In this document: positions 51,431 to 60,400 of the stretch, one piece after another
How the letters are laid out: each line of letters starts with the position of its first letter
Position numbering within the stretch: position 1 is the stretch's first letter
From: Varroa destructor
Taxonomy: Eukaryota > Arthropoda > Arachnida > Mesostigmata > Varroidae
NCBI RefSeq assembly: GCF_002443255.2
Contig: NW_019211454.1
Coordinates: forward strand, 54,491,823-54,555,822
Direction of reading: 5' to 3'
Length of the DNA: 64,000 nucleotides
Made by a program: the position numbers and the translations under genes
The notes under the pieces: generated by a model
The model's database searches: none
Told to the model about the DNA's origin: nothing
What the model saw: the letters and a program-made list of their open reading frames with translations, nothing else

Positions 51431-54400
51431 CTAAGAAGATGAAGTATTAAAAAAACACCAGCTTAAAACTGTACCGCCTTTTACAATGAATAACGGTAAG
51501 GTAAAGCCGACTGTTTGCATCTTCTACCCTCCTTAGCAAAACATTACAAGGGTCCGAAAATTATACCAGTATCATTGCAAACACAAAGAAGTATTACTAA
51601 ATTCACCAACTAAACACATTCTGCTTTCTTAAATACAAATTGACCGTGTTTGCCTCTATTACATTTGAATTTCAGCAGAATAAGCCGTTTTGGTATAGCA
51701 AGTCTGACGTAATAACCAATTCTGTGAGACTGCCCTAATTCTATTTTATATGCCTAGTTTTAATACTTAGTTAATGGTAATGTAAAGACGCGTGTCTACC
51801 ATGATACATAAGCTACAACTGTGGAATATGATGATTGAACTGCGGAATAATATGAATAAGGATTCTAACAGTATTAAGCACAACTGTGCCGGGGACTTTT
51901 AATGTTTTATCAACTTACCGTTGCCGCTGACATTATGAAGATCAGGTGACCGATCTGCCATCTCCCGGGTTCGATTCAACTCTCTAATTGCTTCAAGTTC
52001 GGTTCGCATCTGGTCCGAAGGATATCATTATAAAATAGTGTATTATTATCATTGTTTCAACATACGTGCTAATAGATCCAAAAAAAGGTTAGGACTTTTA
52101 ATATTTTGATTTCACATCGCTATAGCAATTGAAGAGGATGAAAACATATGAAACAAATAGCGATTAATATTATAGACACGTAAAGGCTCAAGGTCAAGTT
52201 CAAACCACAACAAAATGACATTGATTGAAAAATTGGATTGAAAAAGTTAGACTAAGTTATGTTAGGAGTAAGTAAGAAACAACACATTTGTTTAAAGGAA
52301 GTATTTTAACAGATTAGGGCTAACTGTACAAACGAACCTCAACGAGTTTATCTTCCAAAATTTGGACCATGGTCTTTTGAGCTTGCTCCTTGCGCATCAG
52401 CTCGTCTTTATGGCGCGCGACTGCTTCTTCTAATTTGGATGTTTCCTGTCTCAACATCTCCTCACGAACTTTTTTCTCTCGTTCTTCGAGAACCATTGCC
52501 AGTTTTATTTTAAATTCTTGATTACGCTGGCCTATATCCTTCTGCAAACTGTCATAACGATCTTGCAGTCGAGAAAGTTGTTCCTGAGTTGCCTCTAACT
52601 CTGTCTTTGACACGCTTAATTCTTGGGTCAACTCATCAATCTTCAGCTGTAGACGTAAGTGGCGAAAATATATTGCGAACATATGTTAGTTCGTCGATAA
52701 ATATTGTAGACTTTGTCATGCCGTTCAGATTTCTCTATTTCTACGTGAGAACTGTAAAAACGCAAACTAGAGTTAACTGATTTGGCCCCTAGGGCGTTTT
52801 CTTACCTTTAACGATGTAATAATACTGTTATCAATCAATTCGTTTTTCCTCTCCGGTTTTTCTTTCTGCAATAACAGAGGTCTGATTTAGCGTCTATGTG
52901 ATCAAAGTTAGGGCAGGTGACTGGTTTTAAAATACACTGGAGGGTTCAAGCCTAGATGTGGTTCCAAATTTAGTTTCAAGCTATCATTTCGGCCATATTC
53001 AGTAAAGTTTTGTTATGATTAGAGTAAATGTTCAGCAATTAGATGACTCAACAGCTTAAAAACGACCACAGTAATATAAACAAATTGACATAAAAAAGAC
53101 CTATAGAATTGAATAAATGTGGATATCGCAATTTGTGATCAGTTGTGTATGCCTTCTTTCAGTGACAAACAGGAACAGCTTATTTTATGGTTGAAAATTA
53201 TTACGTCCCTTAAAAAATTAGACGGAAAAAACTTACGATTCTAATCATGGAGTGAGCTTTGATTTTGTACGCTTCAAACTCCTTTTTCGACTCATCGAGC
53301 TCAAGTTTCACCGTGGCATAATCTCTCTTCAAAGACGCCGCTTTACTTTCAAGAGTACGCACTAATCTAGTTTGTGAGTCTTTTTGACTCTGCAGTAAGT
53401 TCTGCAGTTCCTGGACCTCTTGAACTTTTTCTGCAACCTGTAGCTGCGACACCTTCAACGCCTGTTCTTCGTCGGCGAGTTGCGAGGCCAACTCTGCGGC
53501 TTTACTCTCCGACTCCTCAAGTCGCCGCATCGCATCTGTTACTCGTATGGCTAACTCCGACTTTGCGTCACTGAGCTGATCATAGCAATTTCGCAACTGC
53601 TCTACCTCAGCCGCCCTGCGTTCGGCGTCGGCCAAACGAAGTTCGAGGTGAGCTTTGCTTGTTACCAACGTCTCAAGTTGATCTCGAGCCTCCCTCGCTT
53701 CTTGTTCTAGCCGTTTACTCCGTTCGCTCACTTGCTGGGCTTCGTCAATAGCGGATCGTCCCAATTCAACCTGTTGCTGAAGAACTGACATCTCAACCTA
53801 TGCAAGCCAAAGCCAGATGGGTGATACTGCAGTATTAGCGCCCCGTTAACTTTCACGTGTGTGGATTCCTTAAAACGATTGTAAAAAAACAATGAAAACA
53901 TAACAAGCGACCGACGGAGCTGTGTTTTACCTGCAAACCCGTAACATTCTGTATTTGTTGACTAAGCTCCTGCCGCAAACGATCCATTTCAGTTCGAGCT
54001 TTTTCTAGTTCATTCGTCACCACCAACACTTGGGCTTCGGCTTCTGCTTTGGCGTGTGCAGCATCTTCTGCAGAGTGTTCAACCTGTTCGACCTGTTACA
54101 TAATAGTCTTACTTAAGTCGACCTTTTCGGCGAAATGGCTACTTCATAACACTATCATCATCGACGTAACTTTTTGGTTCAATAAGATGTAATAGGGTTG
54201 ATAGAAGTGTATGTCTTTCCTGTAAAATCATCACGCGATATCACGAGCTGTGTGTGTGTGTACCTTAGCAAGGAGCTGTCGTTTGTCATTTTCCAGCTGT
54301 GAACTTATAAGTTCCATTTCAGCTACTCGATCCACTGTTTGGGCAATTTTCTTTTGCAACTCTCTGCTTAATTTTCTCTCAGCTTCCAGATCATCGACTG

Positions 54401-57400
54401 CTTTATCATATTCTGTTTGAAGGCTCTGAAATACGTTGCAAATATAAATTTGTTTTCCTAATAAAATAATATCTAGGCTATAGTCATACTAACCTAGCAC
54501 AAAGGTGTCCAGATCATAAAAAGACAAAGCGTATGCATGGACGGTGCAGTACATTTGGGTATGATCCTATTCCCGTTAAGCTAGAGTTATATTAAAATAT
54601 ACTAGATGACATTTAAAAGGTGTCGACTCGCGTCTTTAATCACTTTCTTACTAAATTCAAAACATATAGAAAAGTAGATAATAGAATGAGAATTATCATC
54701 AGCCTATACTAGTGTTTATATACTAGTGTTTATATACTAGTTTGATCTTAAGAAAAAAATTAAACTGATTTACCTGAATGTTATTGGCCAAAATATTTGG
54801 TGCTGGCTGTTGCTGCGAAGACTTAAGCGCTACAAGTTCTTTCTTTAGCGCTGCATGTTCTTTCTTCATTTTGACAAGTAGACTTTTAAGTTTCACAATT
54901 TTCTCATCCCTCTCCTGAATTTCCGCATCTTTGACGCTAATTATTGTGCTCTCACATGGTAACTCTCCATTCCCATTCTGATCAGGCAATGAAGATGTTT
55001 GAATCAAAAGAATATTATCTTGTTTTTTGACTGACTCTGAAGGGTTATTTTGGGTTTCCAGCGTTCGAACTGTGTTCAAGAGACATTGCAATATGTTTCG
55101 CATGTATCTGAAAAACAAAAAATATCACTCAAAATTTTATTAACTCCTAAGCCATCTCTTGTGTGTGCTCACTTAATAATGGGGGTTCGATATTCAGGAC
55201 GACAGTGGAAATTTAGATAATATTACTTGAAAGATATCCGTTATCTTTTATGAAGTCACCTTTCGGAATTCTCCGATACTTTCATGTCGGCTATTTTATT
55301 TTCGACATCCGGTGCTTTTGAGAAATCCTTGACCAAATCCTCAAGGTTTCTTAACAAACAATGAAAAACGCTGCAGCCATCGTCTGGATTTGAGAAAGTG
55401 TCACTGAAAACAATATGAACAACCTATTAGTATCAGGTAATGAAACTACTGGTTGTATATTATAAAAGCTGAACATGTGAAAGATTCTGGGAGGATTTCA
55501 ACCTGTGGCTGACTACCGGCCCCTGCTCTGTGTACATTGAAAGCTTAAGGTATCTATAATAAGGTCACATAAAAGGAAGCCCACGAGACAACTGGGCCTA
55601 GTTAGTTTAGTCCTCATGAAAACTTGTGAAGTACAGCAAACGAAAATGCTTCCTGTAGTTCCTACTATTGGTATATTTAAACGTGCGGCGCATATAACAC
55701 TGTCGTATTCGGTTCTCTCGTGTGAACTTTGTGTTATATTATGCAGCTGCGATATGGGAAACCATTTCACTTACCTGTTTATACGCTCAACCATGTTATC
55801 CGCTGTATCGCGAAATCTCTCAAGGAGGTCTGACTTCTCTTCCTGGAAGATTAAAACATACCATTTGTCGTGCAAAGTTGTGTCCACTAAGACAAAGTAG
55901 CTGCCCATAACTGTTCTTTACAAGGTTTCCTAAAATCTAAGTTAGAGATAACTTAGATAAATACCCGAGCTTATGTTAATATTCTTTTTACTTGTTATAG
56001 CTTTCTTTGCTGACATTCGCTAGCATGCAGTATACGACATAAATTAATTAGTGGCATTAAAATAGACCACATACTATTTGCTGTTTTAACACTTGCACGT
56101 GAATTCGTTCCTGTGAGACTTCTTTGGTGAGAGTTTCAACCTGATCTTGACTGTTTTTTAGATCCATTAACAGTCTCTGTAATTCTGCTTCTTTCTCTTT
56201 GGAAGTGTCGCTTGTCATTTTTGCAATGTCTGAAGCCGCCTCCTGCGCTTTTGTTAGTTCGGCTGTCAGCGAACAGCTATCGCGTTCCGCAGCTTCTCGC
56301 AGCGATCGCTCTCTCTCTAATTCGACTTGTAAAGAGTTAATTCTGCAAACAGATACAGAACTACTATCTAAACACCGTAACAGTAATAATACTTACATTA
56401 CGCATCTTTCTCGAAATGAAAATTCTAGGATAAAGTCAATAAATATGTGCGAAGAACGCACTGTCGTTCCTTCAAGGTTTTAGATGTTATCTGTTTTGGA
56501 AATCGCATCGGTCTGGTCAAATTCAACTAGGTTTAATAATATTTTCCGTTATCATTGTTTCTGATAAAATGCTAAAGGGCCTCCCTGATCGAATAAGAGA
56601 GCCGTCATCGTGTATGCAGGCAACGCAGTGATATATGAATTGAGCAGGTTCAAAATGCAGTTAGCTCTAGTTCGGCTCGACGCTTCAGCTACAGATTTGA
56701 ACCGAACCGTAAATCTGACCAAAAACCGAGGCCATTAAATTCAGAAATAGAGGCATGAGAGCGACGACTAATACCTCGTCTCTCCCCAAATGAACCTCTT
56801 CCTAGTGTAACTCGATTTCTATACTTGGGGCTGCTCTTCTCCACGAATGGCAGAAGTTGCTCTATGTGGCTCACCGAAAAAGGCAGGAGGGCAGTCTTGG
56901 CCACTTGGGCAATCAAATCGCCTCATCGCTTGTCTCTCGCAATCGCTCCCTGTTTGTTCGATCGCAACGCATGGAATATGCGTTATTTGTGGAAAATCTT
57001 ACAGAGGAGAACCTCCTCAAGTGGCACTGAAGGCGCTGCGACTGCACATCGTAGTATGAAGTCACCTCGGGTATCTTCTAGCCGACCCACCACTGCTCCC
57101 CGAAAACCTACGGCGTCGCTCTGAACTCCCAATAACAAAAGCTTTTAAGAAAAACCTCAGAAACTGAGAAAAAAGTTCGCGAAGGTTGATAGGGATTTCT
57201 CTGTTTCGGCTAACGTGAAAAACAACGAAAGAAATGCGACAGACCGGTAAACAAGTATATCATTACTTATTTTGCCTACATAGGTTCCACCATAGGACCA
57301 TCGCAAGCTCCTAGGATTTCAGGAGCCTAGCGCTACATGCTGGTGCTGCAGATACGAGGGAAATTGTGATAAACATAATGCGACACGTCACCCTTTGATA

Positions 57401-60400
57401 TCATCTTTTAGGACACCTGGCAAATTTTTCAAACGAGTTTTATAAACTCAACAATACTCATGCAGACCAAACGACACAAAGTGTTTTAAATTATTTTATA
57501 TACTCTCTCTGATATTAACTCATTGTGTTGTTGACCTGTATATAGGAAATTTTTAACTGCTAGTAGGAAAGGTGACTAAATAAGATTTTATTGATATACA
57601 GTGTTTAAGTGCTTTAAGATGACAAGCGTGAATTAGTCTCCTACTGTTCTCTAAACGCCGAGATTTGTTGACCGACACGGGCGTCATCCGAGGAATTTTT
57701 GTCATCATCGGTTGAATTAACTTCAGGTTCATGGCCGTTATCAGCAGCTTCTCCGTCCATTAACAACTGCGAAAGGTGCACCTGCGCTTCTTCCAGTTGG
57801 TTCGTAAGTGCCGTGGTTGTCGATCGGAGAATATCACATTCATCCGCAGCTTCAAGAGAACGTCGTTCTACCTCTTCCCTGAGCTTCTTTTCGGCTTCAA
57901 GTGCACATCGAACACTGTCAACCTGTAATAGGCCGTATAGCCAAACGGGGATCTCTTTAGACAGCACAGCATCTCCTTGTACAGAATATAGCACAATATG
58001 TAAAAACATCAGGTATATATGTGAACACATGATTCGAAATATGTTTTTGAGAATATAGATGCCAACTGCATGCTGAGTTGTGACCTACGCGTATTTACAT
58101 AAACAGGATGACAGCAGAATCGAATCGACCCTGAATTTAAATATGCAATAGTAAAACTTTATAAATGTTGTAGATTCTTTGAGTCGTATTAGCTGTTTCA
58201 CCTCTGCTCTGAGTGTATCGGCTTCGTCAAGCGCATCATTGAGTTTAACAATTGCTTCACGCAGACTTTCCTGTGCTTCGACCTTGCGTTGATCACACCG
58301 AACGAAGTCATCGCTGATGGCCTTAAGGCCAGTGGAGAGCTCATCGAACAAAAGAGGTGTTGGAGGGCTAAGCTCGACGAGAGCCAGGAGGGTGTCGAGA
58401 CAAAGCCGGGAGAATCGTTCGATCTGCTGGTCTGAAGTTGAAAAGATGATTCCGCATGAAATTGCCAAAGACGAGATCAGTTCGTCCACCCGACTCTGTA
58501 AGCGCTGCAGGCTAGAGAATGAAGACAGAGTAGTAACAGGGAAAGTAAATTAGTAATTAGCTAACTGAATGCATTTACTTAAATGAATGAATCCCAGACC
58601 CTCGATAAACGCACACGTATACGCAGGTTTCTTAAAAGGACCTAATAAAAACGTCGTACGCATAATAACAATGAATGGTAGCCTAGTGTATTTCTTGTAT
58701 ATCTTGTGGGTTGACCCGACAGCGGATGCGCGGGTGGTACAATCATGGTTATGTGGCAGAAAGAATGGAACACGATACTTGGACTCTTTGTATCCTGTGC
58801 GGCTGTGAAGAAATTTTTTAACACTGAGATCCAGATGACACCGTTGGCAAGGTCTCTTCATATAGCCGTGTACAGCGGGTCTCGAGGACACAGCTCATCA
58901 CACGCCACGAGAATGCAGAGCGTTTACTTTTATTAAGGATAGATACGCGACATAGAAAGTCACGCTCTTTCTTTACAATGGTACGAAGGAATTGCCACCC
59001 CGTCGCACGGCAGGTGAAGTAAGGGAGACGCTTTGGCGAGGAACGTATTAAACACACAAAGCGCCTCTTTGGATTGCGGCTAACTAATACGGAAAATGGG
59101 CTGGCGAGATCGGCTAATTCCTCAATCCACAGTACTAAAAACAAGTAATAATAAAAAAAAGAAACAGATCTAACTCCAATATTCGTCTTTTGAAGTAGCC
59201 CAGTATTCACCTGTTTTTGGCATTAGTTTCTGCACGCTCGGCTGTCTCAAGAGCTTCTGTCAGGGTACAAATGTGCTGCCTATCATTATCTAGGTCAGCG
59301 GTCAACACCTGAACATTGCTCTCCAATTCTTCCACACGACACCTAGTGGCTGTTTCTCGAGCTTGCCACTCCATTTTCTCATCTTCCATCTGAAAAAGGT
59401 CACAAAAGATAAATGCTGGTTTGGACGCGAGAATTTTAATTATTTTTAATAGATTTTTCATTTTTTTCATGAGAAAAGGCGGTCTCCACTCTACCCTTCT
59501 TTTTCCACCCACAGCGTTCACATCGAAGTCCCAACCCATGATACATGGAACTCATTCGAACAGACAAGAAATTTATGAAATATTAAATACTCTTAGCATA
59601 GGTAATCTATCAACAGTAAAAAACACCTTAACAGCAATCTCGAATTCACTTCATCGAGAAGCCTTGCAAAGACCTTAGGTTAAATAGTTTATGCGTTTGA
59701 AGGATGAAGAAACAAAGTTTAGAACCATTTATGAAAGAAACTATTTTGCCTTGACCACAACGTGATTTGCACTGCCATTTTATCAACCGCTTTGAAATGT
59801 AGATGGAGACCATTTATTAAGCATGTATATACTATATTATGCTGAATATGTATGTTTTCATTAGTCATAAGCTTGAGTCACTTGCAGTAAAGTAACGAAC
59901 CTGTTTTAGTTGCTCTTCAGCCTGCAGTAGCTTATCATTGACCTCCTTGAGTTTATCAGGTAACTCAACTTCCTCGAGAAGCTTTTTAGCATCATCCTTC
60001 AAAGTAAGCTCATTTCTCTCTGAATGATTTTCTTTTATAACAGAGACACCTTCCGATGAAAAGGTTCCGTCGCTTGCAGGTAACGCCTTTAACATTTCTA
60101 ACGCTTCATCCAATTGACTTCGCAAGGACCGATTGTCGTCAAGGGCCTACCAGGCAAAAAAGATAAAACATTGCTCTATTACTTATATATATATATATAT
60201 ATATAATATATCTTTGTAGATAATGTCTTGGTTGTACTTCATTACAAATATGGAATGGCTATGATAACAGCCATTGTGACGAATATGTATCTGTAATGAT
60301 CATTTTTTCGTCCTGGTGTAATTACATTTAACCCTGTCGTGAAAATAGGATAAGATATAATTAACAAAATTGCAATGACAATTTCGAAAGATGCTAGCAA

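Noticed and set aside
57641..58030. Exon 8 frame ending at TAG as the true end of a separate upstream gene
   Set aside because: A donor two bases upstream of the last Gln codon's end joins exon 9 in phase and restores a coiled coil. The joined total fits GCC2 with both conserved ends. Kept only as a possible isoform.
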